Shown: positions 53,400 to 62,229 of the stretch, piece after piece
Numbering within the stretch: position 1 is the first letter of the stretch
Layout: the number at the start of each line of letters is the position of its first letter
NCBI RefSeq assembly: GCF_023821985.2
Contig: NZ_CP098805.1
Coordinates: 310,001-374,000, forward strand
Source of the DNA: Dyadobacter chenhuakuii
Lineage (GTDB): Bacteria > Bacteroidota > Bacteroidia > Cytophagales > Spirosomataceae
Direction: 5' to 3'
Length of the DNA stretch: 64,000 bases
Notes under the pieces: model-generated
What the model saw: only the letters and a program-made list of their open reading frames with translations
The model's database searches: none
What the model was told of the DNA's origin: nothing
Program-made: the position numbers and the translations under genes

Positions 53400-53882
53400 A
53401 TGTCAGGCAGCAACAACGACAACAAAAGGCTTACATCTGCAGACTACGAGTCATCTGAAAAAAAAGCTGACGGTAAACAGCCAGATCTTCATTTCCCTGC
53501 AGAGTTCGATATGATTTTAGCCTATCGTGAAAAAATGAAGTTGATTAGCGAGCAACTTAAACAAAGCGATATCAATACTCATCCAACGAACGAGCCTCTC
53601 GGCCTTATTTTGGATCACGAAAAAATACAAAAAGTGATGGATCAGAAGGGATTTCATTCCTTAGTTGCCTTCTTTGCCGTTGAAGAATCCAGCAATCCGC
53701 TCAGCAAAAACACGCTCGTGATTATGGGAGTAGACCATGAAGCGAATTTACTCCCATATGATCTGGACCATGGACTATTTACCCAAGCTCAGGAAACTTG
53801 GTCGACCTCTATCGACAAGGTAGAAGATGAAGTGCGCTTTCAAGAGTTTTTCCGTGTTAACCGAAAATACCACAACGATTAA
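53400..53882 (+). CDS. Hypothetical protein (160 aa)
   Basis: The N-terminal 35 residues are polar and disordered, followed by a helix (EFDMILAYREKMKLISEQLK) and an alpha/beta part (FHSLVAFFAVEESS, KNTLVIMGVDHEANLLPYDL). The family is not known to me. It is the last gene of the ferritin/DUF6734 operon before the two-component genes. Confidence 0.6.
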   Translation: MSGSNNDNKRLTSADYESSEKKADGKQPDLHFPAEFDMILAYREKMKLISEQLKQSDINTHPTNEPLGLILDHEKIQKVMDQKGFHSLVAFFAVEESSNPLSKNTLVIMGVDHEANLLPYDLDHGLFTQAQETWSTSIDKVEDEVRFQEFFRVNRKYHND

Positions 53883-53932
53883 CCTTCTTATGAAACCTTA
53901 ATTGTTGAAAAGTTCCACGGTTTTCTGATTTT

Positions 53933-54601
53933 ATGTTCATGGAACTGACCAAAATTTTCTATTATTTACTTCTTTTTGTAAGTTTAGCAACGGTGATTTT
54001 CAACCGAGCAAGGCTGCCTGTAAGAAATATGAAATTTCTTACAGGCATATTAGCCTGCTCTATTATCACCGAGGTAGTAGTTGATACAATGCGATCTTAT
54101 ACCGGAGAAACATGCTGGATAGTTTTTCACATGTTTCAACCAATTGAGTACACGTTATACGCACTGCTGTTTTATTCGAATGTTAAGAGTAGGAGGCTTC
54201 GAACGGCCGTAAAAGTGTCCATTCCAATTTATATAACGGTACTACTAATTTATTATGCGTTTAATTTTAACGCATTATTTGTTCAAAAATATTTCGACTT
54301 TGTATTGGAAAGTTTTTTACTGAGTATCTGGGCTGCACTTATCATGCTTGAATTAACAAGTTCGGATGAGCTGATGGATTCAATCTTGCTGCTTCCCATT
54401 TTCTGGATTTCGTTTGCAGTTATACTGTACTACTGTGGCAACATCTTTATTATGGGTTTTCGATATTATTTAGATTCTGAATTGCCTGGTGCCGGAAAAT
54501 TAGTAAGATCAATGGGTCACTACCTCAATTTTGTTTTTTACATCCTACTCATTTTAGCTTTTATATGCCTACCGGTTATGAGGAAGCCGTCTTTACATTG
54601 A
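53933..54601 (+). CDS. Polytopic membrane protein upstream of a histidine kinase (222 aa)
   Basis: About seven hydrophobic helices are seen (e.g. IFYYLLLFVSLATVIF, VSIPIYITVLLIYYAF, YLNFVFYILLILAFICLPV). The seven-helix layout and its overlap by 37 nt with the histidine kinase gene suggest it is the membrane sensor for that kinase, which itself has just one helix. Common arrangement in Cytophagales. Confidence 0.7.
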   Translation: MFMELTKIFYYLLLFVSLATVIFNRARLPVRNMKFLTGILACSIITEVVVDTMRSYTGETCWIVFHMFQPIEYTLYALLFYSNVKSRRLRTAVKVSIPIYITVLLIYYAFNFNALFVQKYFDFVLESFLLSIWAALIMLELTSSDELMDSILLLPIFWISFAVILYYCGNIFIMGFRYYLDSELPGAGKLVRSMGHYLNFVFYILLILAFICLPVMRKPSLH

Positions 54602-55377
54602 TTTTTGGAACGGCTCTACTTTTATTTTTCGTGGGTATCTTCGTCATTGCTGTATTCAAATCGCAGAGAAAGCAGCTAAAAAATGCACTTGACAAGGATC
54701 GAATGCAAAAGATGTTTCAGGAAAATATTTTGAAAGCTCAAATCGAAGTGCAAAACGAGACATTGCAGAATGTTGGACAAAACTTACATGATAATATTGG
54801 ACAGTTGTTGACTATAGCACGCATATCTCTAAATATGCTTGAGGAAGAGGTTAATTATCCCGTCTCGCCAAGATATAGATTAGATGAGATTGCTGAAATA
54901 ATTGATCAGACAATTGACGAAGTGCGCTTATTGAGTAAGAGCCTGGATGGAAATGTCGTTAAAAATTTCGGCCTTTTGGAGAGTGTTCAAAATGAAGCCA
55001 AGAGAGTTAATAAAACAAAGAAAATTTCAGTCAATCTTAGAACCCTTGGCGATCCATATTCCCTTTCATTTAATACTGAGATTGTATTGTTTAGAGTATT
55101 GCAAGAATGCCTCAATAATTCAATCAAACATTCTGGTGCAGGTCAGATTGATTTCACATTTGATTTTACCCCAACTAACCTCAATCTTACTGTTAGTGAT
55201 AATGGTAAAGGTTTTAATCAGGAAGAAGTTTTACGACGGAAGCTCGACGAATCCGGAGCCGGACTACGAAACATCATGGAACGTATAAGGTTAGTAGGCG
55301 GCACAATCGATATTAAGAGTTCATGCGAAGACGGGACTAATATTACAATCGGAATTCAAAGGGAATTAAACAATTGA
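54565..55377 (+). CDS. NarL-type sensor histidine kinase (270 aa)
   Basis: One membrane helix (LIFGTALLLFFVGIFVIAVF) is followed by the HisKA_3 helix with the phospho-acceptor (VGQNLHDNIGQLL, His near 76) and a HATPase domain: ECLNNSIKHS (N box), VSDNGKGF (G1) and GAGLRNIMERIRLVGG (G2). It lacks a periplasmic sensor, so it likely listens to the overlapping membrane protein. The partner is the response regulator at 55849. Confidence 0.9.
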   Translation: MPTGYEEAVFTLIFGTALLLFFVGIFVIAVFKSQRKQLKNALDKDRMQKMFQENILKAQIEVQNETLQNVGQNLHDNIGQLLTIARISLNMLEEEVNYPVSPRYRLDEIAEIIDQTIDEVRLLSKSLDGNVVKNFGLLESVQNEAKRVNKTKKISVNLRTLGDPYSLSFNTEIVLFRVLQECLNNSIKHSGAGQIDFTFDFTPTNLNLTVSDNGKGFNQEEVLRRKLDESGAGLRNIMERIRLVGGTIDIKSSCEDGTNITIGIQRELNN

Positions 55378-55424
55378 CGTTGGGCTAATTTCTTATTCGT
55401 GAAATGCTGCACTTTCTGAACCGC

Positions 55425-55706
55425 TTAATTAGCCACCGCCAGAATATACTGTAGTTTCACTCTCTCCATGGAAAAATTGTACATGTTCATAGTCTTTCTC
55501 GGAAGCTTCCAGAAGAAACCATGCAGGTTTCTGGGTTCATTGTGGCTACCGGTACCGATTAACTCGATTTCTGCGACCAATGTGTTGCTCGCGGGATTTG
55601 TTGGATTTTCGTCCGAATGGATTGTAAGCGTTGTAGCGAACCAACCAATTTTGTTCCATATCACGGTAAATAAATCCATAAAAGTAGTTTGTTCTAGACT
55701 ATACAT
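55425..55706 (-). CDS. Possible small gene (93 aa)
   Basis: A minus-strand frame between the kinase and regulator genes reads protein-like (TLTIHSDENPTNPASN, VAEIELIGTGSHNEP). A plus-strand ORF overlaps it but is uniformly hydrophobic, as shadows often are. It may begin at an inner Met (MDLFTVIWNKIGW). The function is unknown. Confidence 0.4.
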   Translation of the reverse strand: MYSLEQTTFMDLFTVIWNKIGWFATTLTIHSDENPTNPASNTLVAEIELIGTGSHNEPRNLHGFFWKLPRKTMNMYNFSMERVKLQYILAVAN

Positions 55707-55848
55707 ACTGTCTTATGCACAGTTTGCAAATGCACGCAAAAGTGCTATTATTATATAAAAGGATTGTAGGACATTAATTTACCCAGTAGAATGTTAGAGC
55801 AAACCATCATTCTTAAATATCTTTGTTTATGCATTGAACGTTTCAAAT

Positions 55849-56496
55849 ATGAAAACTCCAATAGCTATTGTTGATGATCATGAACTAGTGGCCAGGGCAT
55901 TATCTGGTCTCATTCAAAAATTCGATAATTATGATGTAATCTACGAGGTGTTTAGTGGTGAGGAACTGATGCAACGAATGCGGCTCAATTTCATTCCCGA
56001 GATTATTCTGCTCGACGTCAGTATGCCGGATATGGATGGATATCAGGTAGCGCATTGGTTAAGGGAAACCCATCCTGACGTAAAAGTTCTCGCCCTTTCC
56101 ATGAACGATAAAGAAGATGCTATTGTAAAGATGCTTCGCCACGGAGCCCGCGGCTATCTACTGAAAGGCTGTAAGCCATCTCAGCTTAGGCAAGCATTGG
56201 ACGCAGTTTGTCAAAAGGGATTTTACTATTCAGATTTCGTAACTAAACAGCTTATAAATAATCTAAATCCGGAGAATAGACAAAATTCCGAATACCTATT
56301 GGAGCTAAGCGACAAAGAACTCAAATTTATTCGGCTTTCGTGCAGTGATCTCACCTATCACCAAATTGCGGATAAGATGTCTGTTAGCCCTAGAACTATT
56401 GATGGATATCGGGAATCTGTCTTCCAGAAAATGGACGTGAAAAGCCGTGTTGGCATGGTTTTATTTGCTATCAAATTCAAGCTCGTAGACCTTTGA
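55849..56496 (+). CDS. NarL/LuxR-type response regulator (215 aa)
   Basis: ATG 55849 (MKTPIAIVDDHE) is chosen over a TTG further up. The receiver domain has the acidic pair DDH, the phospho-acceptor Asp in ILLDVSMPDMDG (near residue 55) and the Lys in GYLLKGCKP. The C-terminal HTH reads LTYHQIADKMSVSPRTIDGY, the LuxR type. It is the partner of the histidine kinase and probably controls the cargo operons around it. Confidence 0.92.
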   Translation: MKTPIAIVDDHELVARALSGLIQKFDNYDVIYEVFSGEELMQRMRLNFIPEIILLDVSMPDMDGYQVAHWLRETHPDVKVLALSMNDKEDAIVKMLRHGARGYLLKGCKPSQLRQALDAVCQKGFYYSDFVTKQLINNLNPENRQNSEYLLELSDKELKFIRLSCSDLTYHQIADKMSVSPRTIDGYRESVFQKMDVKSRVGMVLFAIKFKLVDL

Positions 56497-57011
56497 CATA
56501 GCCCTTCTTGGTTTTCAAACGATATGAGGCTTCTCATAACCCCCGGATAGCTCGCACAAGAAATGGATAGTAACAAAATAGAAGAGTAGTCTTAAACAGT
56601 CGAAAATCTAGAGCACGGTTAAGTTAAGGCTTAAAGGATCAAGGAACGGGATATACTTTTGGATTGCAAGAATGCCACTAATGCGAACCTATGGGGTTTT
56701 TGAACGGCTGAAGGAGAGTCTTCATCGTAAACTTGCGTTGCAGCTAACTGACTTTTTGAGGTGTTTCGAACCCTCGGAGAAATAGGATTCGAACTAAATA
56801 AATCGAAAATAATTGACTTTTCTTTGCCTTTGATCAGTAAGTTTGTAGTTTTGAAGATAACAGGAATTGTTATTTGTTGAATTTCAGCGAGTTATAGTGT
56901 TTCTAGGATTGGTTTTTGACTATATATCGTAGATCATGGAATGTCATGATAGAGGTCAGTTAATTATTTGTAAATAAGGTAGTTACATATAAATTCGAAT
57001 CCCTCTCTAAA
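56497..57011 (+). other. Spacer before the second ardA remnant
   Basis: No gene was recognised. Around 56765-56800 the minus strand holds a GTTCGAATCC word followed by a CTCCGA end, like the 3' part of a tRNA gene, but the T-stem does not pair, so no tRNA is called. If it is a tRNA remnant it could be an old attachment site. Confidence 0.3.
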
Positions 57012-57277
57012 AAGTTCGAACAGATCAGCAACTGGCCGGCGAATGGAGAAGCACTATCTGAACAGATCGACTCTTTTCAAGAGAGGTCCCGCGGGTTCTT
57101 TGGAGGATCTATTTAGGACGCGAAGTTGGAATATGCCTATCCGTATGTTGAAAAAACAAGGATGTTAGCTATTGCGCCTGCAATACCTGAACGGTATTTG
57201 GAATTTGAGGCTTTGCTCGGGATTTGTTTTTGAAAGATTATTCCGAAATAGATGACTATGTGTTTGCCGATTACTAA
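57012..57277 (+). pseudogene. ardA: Decayed second copy of ardA (3' half)
   Basis: Codons match the C-terminal half of the intact ardA at 42996: FEQISNWPANGEAL, DSFQERSRGFFGGSI, then a TAG, DAKLEYAYPYVE, MLAIAPAIPERYLEFEA, and after a frameshift FLKDYSEIDDYVFADY with the same ending codons. The 5' half is missing. Orientation is the same as the intact copy. It marks the far end of the cargo region. Confidence 0.85.
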
Positions 57278-57285
57278 ATTTTAAA

Positions 57286-57319
57286 AAGGAGATAACCGGC
57301 TAAAAGTCGGTTATTCCTT
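57286..57319 (+). terminator. Terminator-like hairpin after the ardA remnant
   Basis: AAGGAGATAACCG and CGGTTATTCCTT pair with one bulge around a short loop. The position and the ATAACCGG core correspond to the terminator behind the intact ardA, so gene and terminator were duplicated together. Confidence 0.6.
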
Positions 57320-57459
57320 GTACAACAGCTATAATGATTGCAGGTAAAAAGTCAAGATGCAGTAGAGGCGTAATTCATAAATTAGTGAGGAGTTTGGCAC
57401 CTAAACTAGTTTGCTAACAAACGATTGCAGTTTCACAGAGCTAATTAAGGACTGTATCT

Positions 57460-57636
57460 AAGACCTGTGGCTGGCAAAGGGCTGCATTTGTAAATAAAGA
57501 GGTGATGGATGCCGGCAACTACAGGCTGCATCCCAGCTTTGGCAACATTATGCTCGATAAAAACAATGAGGAGGAAATTTTCAGCGTGCGGTTTCAGAAA
57601 CCTTTCCGCGAGCATGGCTGGAACGCCATTGGTTAA
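57460..57636 (+). pseudogene. Fragment of a SusD-like gene
   Basis: The frame reads GWQRAAFVNKEVMDAGNYRL then HPSFGNIMLDKNNEEEIFSV and FQKPFREHGWNAIG before TAA. The Y.L.P.F.N..L..NN.EEIFSV pattern belongs to SusD/RagB nutrient-binding lipoproteins. Only ~58 codons remain. Confidence 0.55.
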
Positions 57637-57742
57637 TTCATGTAAAAGCTTCCGGCTGGAATTCAAAGCGCCTAATCAATCCGGTTCATATCCGTTTATT
57701 TGTTCATTTCCAGGACATTGGCAGGTAATTCAGGGGTTTTAA
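57632..57742 (+). pseudogene. Fragment of an azurin/plastocyanin-like gene
   Basis: Another frame directly after reads RLEFKAPNQSGSYPFICSFP followed by GHWQVIQGF and a stop. The F.AP...G.Y.F.C.FPGHW pattern is the copper-binding C-terminus (Cys, His, and the Met position changed) of azurin-like proteins. Joined head to tail with the SusD fragment, it shows deletion debris at the island edge. Confidence 0.55.
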
Positions 57743-57811
57743 CAGTAACTTATTCAAATGCGCCATAAGGTGGCTACTGATCATTGCCAACAATGATCAG
57801 TAGCCTGCCTA

Positions 57812-59152
57812 CTAGTAAGAACCCAGATAGCTCGATCCTGACTGACCGGTTAATGCGGCTCCCTTGATGACTTCTTTGGTTTTCCAGTTGATCACGTGCA
57901 ACTTACCCGCTTCGCCGGTTGGTGTCAGCGGAACATATACAAAATCTCCGCTTACCGCAATATTCTGATACTGGCCAAAATCCAACCCAGCTTCGTATTC
58001 GTTGCTGATTTTGGTTGCCGTTTTTGCATTCAGGTCAATTAACGCGATGTAACCGCCTTCTCCGGCAATGTTATACAAGACAATGCCGATTCCGTCCTTA
58101 ATGTATCTCCAAGCCTGGATACGCGTGTCTTTCAGGCTCAAAGCAGCATCCAGATCAAAATGATAGCCATTATCATAATCACTGTTGCCTTTATTGATGC
58201 GTAAAATGTCTTTTCCGCCCGTAGCTGTGGCCTGATAAATATTGCCATCATTTCCCACATACTGCGTCATGGTGCGGTAGGAGTGGTTGTTGGTTTTAGA
58301 AAGGGTGGAATAGATCAGTTTTGGGTTTTGTAAAGAAGGATAATCCACCACCAGCGTCGTTGTCCCAAGTGTGCGGTTAGCAGCATCGTTGGCCCATACC
58401 GGCTCCCCGGCAGTGTTGTAAGACAATTTTTTCGGGTCAATTTTGCTTACGTTACAGCCGATGAATATCTTGGTTTTGTCATCATTCAAAACGGGAACAT
58501 CAATGCGTCCCACTGCGTAGCCCTGTGCTTCCAGCTCAGCCGGGAAAGGGAAATCGAATTCGGTGGAGTTGGGTACTCTGGCTTCTTTCAGGTCAATGAC
58601 AGCGATCCTTACTTTTCCCCGGGTGTATTTGAAAACGTGGTTTGGCGCAGCGCCTTCCGTTACGGTCTTGCTTCCGGTTAAATGTACGCCGATTCCGATA
58701 TCCTCAGCCGCTTTTGTCCAGCGGGGAGAAGTGCCTACGATATCCGACAAGTCCAGTTCGTTGCCTGTATCCTGGTAATCTTTGGCGCCCTTTACCAAAT
58801 ATTTGTTGAATACACCACCATCTTCACCCGTATACTGAATGTTGTAGAGCTCCGTTCCATCCTCAGAAGCTTGCACGCGGGCTGTGCGCGCAGAGCGGAG
58901 GCCAAAGCCGTTTTTGTATATATCAACTGAAAAGTTTGGGTCGATAGCCTGCGCATGCGTGATGGCGTAAGCCATTGTGCCGCCGTTACCTGCTGTTCCC
59001 TCAGCATCAGGGATCGATGCAGTCAATGAGATAAATTCCCTTTCGCTCACAGGCGTTTGGCCACCACCGTCAGGATCGGTCACATCATCTTTGCAACCGG
59101 CAAACGTCATTGCCAAACCCAGGATCACCGCGCTTATCAGATTCTTTTTCAT
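57812..59152 (-). CDS. xusB: DUF4374 lipoprotein, XusB-like siderophore-binding protein (446 aa)
   Basis: The signal ends in a lipobox (AMTFAGC, Cys20) followed by an acidic linker. The rest is a beta-propeller-like DUF4374 protein (strands such as LIYSTLSKTNNHSYRTMTQY, KDILRINKGNSDYDNGYHF, IALIDLNAKTATKI). In Bacteroides the equivalent protein XusB binds ferric enterobactin-type xenosiderophores on the cell surface. It is 13 nt after the TonB receptor gene. A third, PepSY-type gene usual in xus operons is absent downstream, where island debris begins. Confidence 0.82.
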   Translation of the reverse strand: MKKNLISAVILGLAMTFAGCKDDVTDPDGGGQTPVSEREFISLTASIPDAEGTAGNGGTMAYAITHAQAIDPNFSVDIYKNGFGLRSARTARVQASEDGTELYNIQYTGEDGGVFNKYLVKGAKDYQDTGNELDLSDIVGTSPRWTKAAEDIGIGVHLTGSKTVTEGAAPNHVFKYTRGKVRIAVIDLKEARVPNSTEFDFPFPAELEAQGYAVGRIDVPVLNDDKTKIFIGCNVSKIDPKKLSYNTAGEPVWANDAANRTLGTTTLVVDYPSLQNPKLIYSTLSKTNNHSYRTMTQYVGNDGNIYQATATGGKDILRINKGNSDYDNGYHFDLDAALSLKDTRIQAWRYIKDGIGIVLYNIAGEGGYIALIDLNAKTATKISNEYEAGLDFGQYQNIAVSGDFVYVPLTPTGEAGKLHVINWKTKEVIKGAALTGQSGSSYLGSY

Positions 59153-59165
59153 CTTAAATTAATTA

Positions 59166-61637
59166 TTATAAAAATTTACTAATTGTGTAATTCAACTTAA
59201 CTGAGATACTCCTGCCAGGCTTTTGCACACCGAAGTTGTCATACATCTCTGCATTCAGCATGTTTTTGAGATCGAAGCTGGCGACCATCTTACCATTCGG
59301 GAACCGGTAGCTGGCTCCGAAATCGTGATAGAACTGGGTAGGCGTGGTAAACCATTCAGATTCCATCCATACGGTCCCGAAAGCGCCGACAAAGCCTGTA
59401 TTGTAATAAAAATTGAGAATCGAATTTTTCTGGAACTTGTCATTAAGCCGATACTGAACGCTGCCATTCATGGTAAAAAACGGCTCGTTGGGAAGCTGCA
59501 AATTGTACAGATCGTGCGGATTGCCCTTTTGGTCAAATTTCTGTTTGAATAAAGTGTTGAATTTGGAGAAGTTGAAGAGTGCATTCAGGCGGTTGTCATA
59601 TACATAAATCACCTCTCCTTCAAAGCCCCTGGATTGCGTGCGTCCTAGGTTGATATATTTGGTAACCTGAATATCCGCATCGCTTTCCCGTCCCGGCACA
59701 ATCGCATTTTCGACGGCCTGCTGGGTGATTTTATCAAAGCCATTCCGCCAAAATGCGCTCGCATAGAGCGTCAGTTTGTGTTTGCCGGCCTGGATAGGGC
59801 CGTGGCGGAAACCCAGATTGTAATTCACATTCTTTTCAGGGATCAGACCCGGATTTTCCAGAATGTTGTTTTCGGGATCGCCGTAAAGCTGGTTTTCGGT
59901 GGCTGTCACGTAGGCGTTTTGGGTGGAACCGATGATGTACATTTTGGAAAATACATTGTAGGAAACCGTAGCACCATATCCTTTGTTGTGGTTCACCGTT
60001 TTATTGCGCACCCTGTTGATGACATTTTCGCCGTCTTGTTCGATCAGTTCGGGCCGCGTTTGAATGGTTCGGTTGGAGGTATATTTTCCCAGCAGGTTCG
60101 TTTTGAGCTTGTCATTGAAGAACTGCGCTTCATAGTTTAAGGCAAGAATGTTGTTGACTACACTGCTTACAGTCACCATTTCCTTCCGCTCCGGATTCAG
60201 CAGGTCATTGTCATCCCTGTCGGTGGTTTCCAGCTTGTGATTAAGGGAAATTCTGTGACCCGGAAAAACAGTGTATCCCAGATTAGAGCGCATATTGGTG
60301 ATCTGCCGGTTTACTTCCACAATGCTCTTGGCACCTTGCTGGCCCATTCCCGGAGTGGGCGGCACGGGAACAACTTCCCCGTTTCGGATGAGCATTCTGG
60401 GCTTTCCGTCCCAGTTGTAAACCTGGCCAACTGTATCCTGAACATATGTGCTCCTGTAACTGCGGACCGCATTCACATTCAGCGCCAATCCTTTGGCCAG
60501 GAAATTGTTCTTATTATAATTCAGGCTGACCACATGCGCCTGATATTCACCAAACCTGCCCACGTAAGGCCTTGCCATGGTGGTGCCGTGCGGGATTTCG
60601 CTGTAAGTGTCTGAAATATTGTAACCTATGAAAAACTGGTCCGCCCATTTCACATTCGTAAATCCGACTTCAAACCTGCCGCCGATTGACTTATAAGTAT
60701 CATTGAATCTTTTGGCCCTGTAATACCGCTCCAATGTTCGGTCGGGATGCACAAATTTTGAAAACTTGCCCCAGGTGGTGTAGCTGTTGTCGGTGTAGGT
60801 GTAAAAGCCTGATGCCCTGGTGGTAAAACCTGTTTGCTTGTTGCGGTAAATTCCGGAAAGATCGGCCTGAAATGTGTTGAAAGATCCGTAGGCAACCGCA
60901 GCTGTAATGTTGTTTTGGGAAGCGTCTTTTTTCAAAACAACATTGATGGCCCCGCCTACATAATCGCCTGTCAAATGCGAGGGCAACACACCCTTGTAAA
61001 CCTCAATGCGTTCGATCATTGCGGGTGGAATGTTGTTCAGATTGAAAGAAGACCCATAAGTTGAAATCTCAATGCCATCCAGGAAAATCCCAACCGCACT
61101 GCCTGACATGCCATTCAGGTTATACTCCACCCGTGATCCGATCCCACCGTTTTGACGGACGCGGACGCCTACGGCCCGGTCCAGCAGTTCATTGGTGGTT
61201 AAGTTGCGGAGCGAAGCTTCTTTTGTTTCAATGATTGCGACTGCAAATCCCTGCGTTTCAAGCTGTTTCTTTTCCGTTTTCTGAACAATCTGCACTTCGT
61301 TGAGATCCTGGGCGGTTTTAGCTACAACCGCGTTAAACTCGTGCGTGGGTTTGTGAACGTGTATCCTGGAAGTTTTAGATTTGATTTCAACAGACGTAAT
61401 CATAATTTCCTGATGGCCGTAGGGCACATCTTTCAATGTGTAGGTGCCATCGGTTTCAGAGAAAGTGGCGATGCTGGTCCCGTTAACCCTTATGGTTACA
61501 AAGCTGACCACCGAACCCTTATCGTCGCTGATTTTTCCTTTGATTACTGCCGTTTTCAGGGCAGATGTCTGTGCAAAAGTATGAAGATGAAAAAGGGTAA
61601 CAATTGCTGTAATGAGTAGAGAAGGCTTCAATAACAT
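59166..61637 (-). CDS. xusA: TonB-dependent outer-membrane receptor, XusA-like (823 aa)
   Basis: A signal peptide is followed by a carboxypeptidase-regulatory-like domain (residues ~28-110, GKISDDKGSVVSFVTIRVNG, GTYTLKDVPYGHQEIMIT). Next come the plug domain (NELLDRAVGVRVRQNGGIGS and the FLDGIEI..PPAMIERIEVYKG segment) and a 22-strand barrel ending KLNYTISKFL. With the DUF4374 lipoprotein it would import ferric xenosiderophores using TonB energy. A palindrome overlapping the promoter at 61717-61744 suggests iron-dependent repression. Confidence 0.9.
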   Translation of the reverse strand: MLLKPSLLITAIVTLFHLHTFAQTSALKTAVIKGKISDDKGSVVSFVTIRVNGTSIATFSETDGTYTLKDVPYGHQEIMITSVEIKSKTSRIHVHKPTHEFNAVVAKTAQDLNEVQIVQKTEKKQLETQGFAVAIIETKEASLRNLTTNELLDRAVGVRVRQNGGIGSRVEYNLNGMSGSAVGIFLDGIEISTYGSSFNLNNIPPAMIERIEVYKGVLPSHLTGDYVGGAINVVLKKDASQNNITAAVAYGSFNTFQADLSGIYRNKQTGFTTRASGFYTYTDNSYTTWGKFSKFVHPDRTLERYYRAKRFNDTYKSIGGRFEVGFTNVKWADQFFIGYNISDTYSEIPHGTTMARPYVGRFGEYQAHVVSLNYNKNNFLAKGLALNVNAVRSYRSTYVQDTVGQVYNWDGKPRMLIRNGEVVPVPPTPGMGQQGAKSIVEVNRQITNMRSNLGYTVFPGHRISLNHKLETTDRDDNDLLNPERKEMVTVSSVVNNILALNYEAQFFNDKLKTNLLGKYTSNRTIQTRPELIEQDGENVINRVRNKTVNHNKGYGATVSYNVFSKMYIIGSTQNAYVTATENQLYGDPENNILENPGLIPEKNVNYNLGFRHGPIQAGKHKLTLYASAFWRNGFDKITQQAVENAIVPGRESDADIQVTKYINLGRTQSRGFEGEVIYVYDNRLNALFNFSKFNTLFKQKFDQKGNPHDLYNLQLPNEPFFTMNGSVQYRLNDKFQKNSILNFYYNTGFVGAFGTVWMESEWFTTPTQFYHDFGASYRFPNGKMVASFDLKNMLNAEMYDNFGVQKPGRSISVKLNYTISKFL

Positions 61638-61716
61638 TCGATGATTTTTCTTAATTAAATGCCCTTACAGTTGCCACTGCCGGGTTTTCAAGAATAGGTG
61701 TGAAGCAAGTCTTATT

Positions 61717-61729
61717 TAGACTAAGTCTA
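61717..61729. promoter_or_regulatory. Palindromic operator at the xusA promoter
   Basis: TAGACTAAGTCTA is a perfect palindrome (6-bp arms, one central base), 80-90 nt before the receptor start and 7 nt downstream of the TATATTTG box. A Fur- or DtxR-type metal repressor site is likely from the regulated genes. Confidence 0.55.
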
Positions 61730-61736
61730 GCGAGTG

Positions 61737-61744
61737 CAAATATA
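61737..61744 (-). promoter_or_regulatory. -7 promoter box (TATATTTG) of xusAB
   Basis: Read on the minus strand, TATATTTG matches the Bacteroidota TAnnTTTG consensus. A TTTG occurs about 25 nt upstream, a little far for a -33 element. Confidence 0.5.
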
Positions 61745-62059
61745 GGCCCCGATATTTTGAATAGCAAGACAAAAAAAGACAAATGTTACCTGGGGTAACA
61801 ACAATTACTCATCAATGTTAAACGCCGTTAATCCAACAGGCCGCTTCTCAACTTCCATCATCCGTAGAATTTTATCTGTTAGCACGGACATTTTAATGTT
61901 GAAAAAGATAGAAACGCAGTAAAATTGACTATTGAATAGTGATAATATCTAAAAATATGGCAATGTGTAGAGATTAAATGCTTCTTACATAGCTTTGCGT
62001 AGATATTTAATCCTTTGCCGGATACAAAATATCGCGAATCGTTCTTTACCATAACAACT

Positions 62060-62182
62060 GGAAACAGGTTTTCGACGAAGGTCGGATTAATAGGGAATCG
62101 TGTGGAATTCACGAGCTGTCGCGCAACTGTGAGTAACCGCCGAAGAGGGCAGGTTACAAGTCAGGTTACTGCCTGTTACCAA
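62060..62182 (+). ncRNA. Cobalamin riboswitch upstream of metE
   Basis: Conserved pieces appear in order: the early GGTTTTCGACGAAGGTC stem, TAATAGGGAATCG, the GCGCAACTGTGAG core, and the B12-box-like end AGTCAGGTTACTGCCTG. Placement ~50 nt before metE fits the known logic: with B12 present, the cobalamin-independent synthase is switched off in favour of MetH. Confidence 0.85.
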
Positions 62183-62229
62183 TGTTAAGCAAAGCGCTTG
62201 TAACAATTTTTATTTAAACAAACGACAAA

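Noticed and set aside
55468..55758. 96-codon plus-strand ORF between the kinase and regulator genes
   Set aside because: Uniformly hydrophobic without helix-turn pattern; the minus-strand frame at the same place looks more like a real protein.
56760..56800. tRNA-like 3' end on the minus strand (GTTCGAATCC and CTCCGA)
   Set aside because: The T-stem does not pair properly and no D- or anticodon arm was found upstream, so it is at best a remnant.
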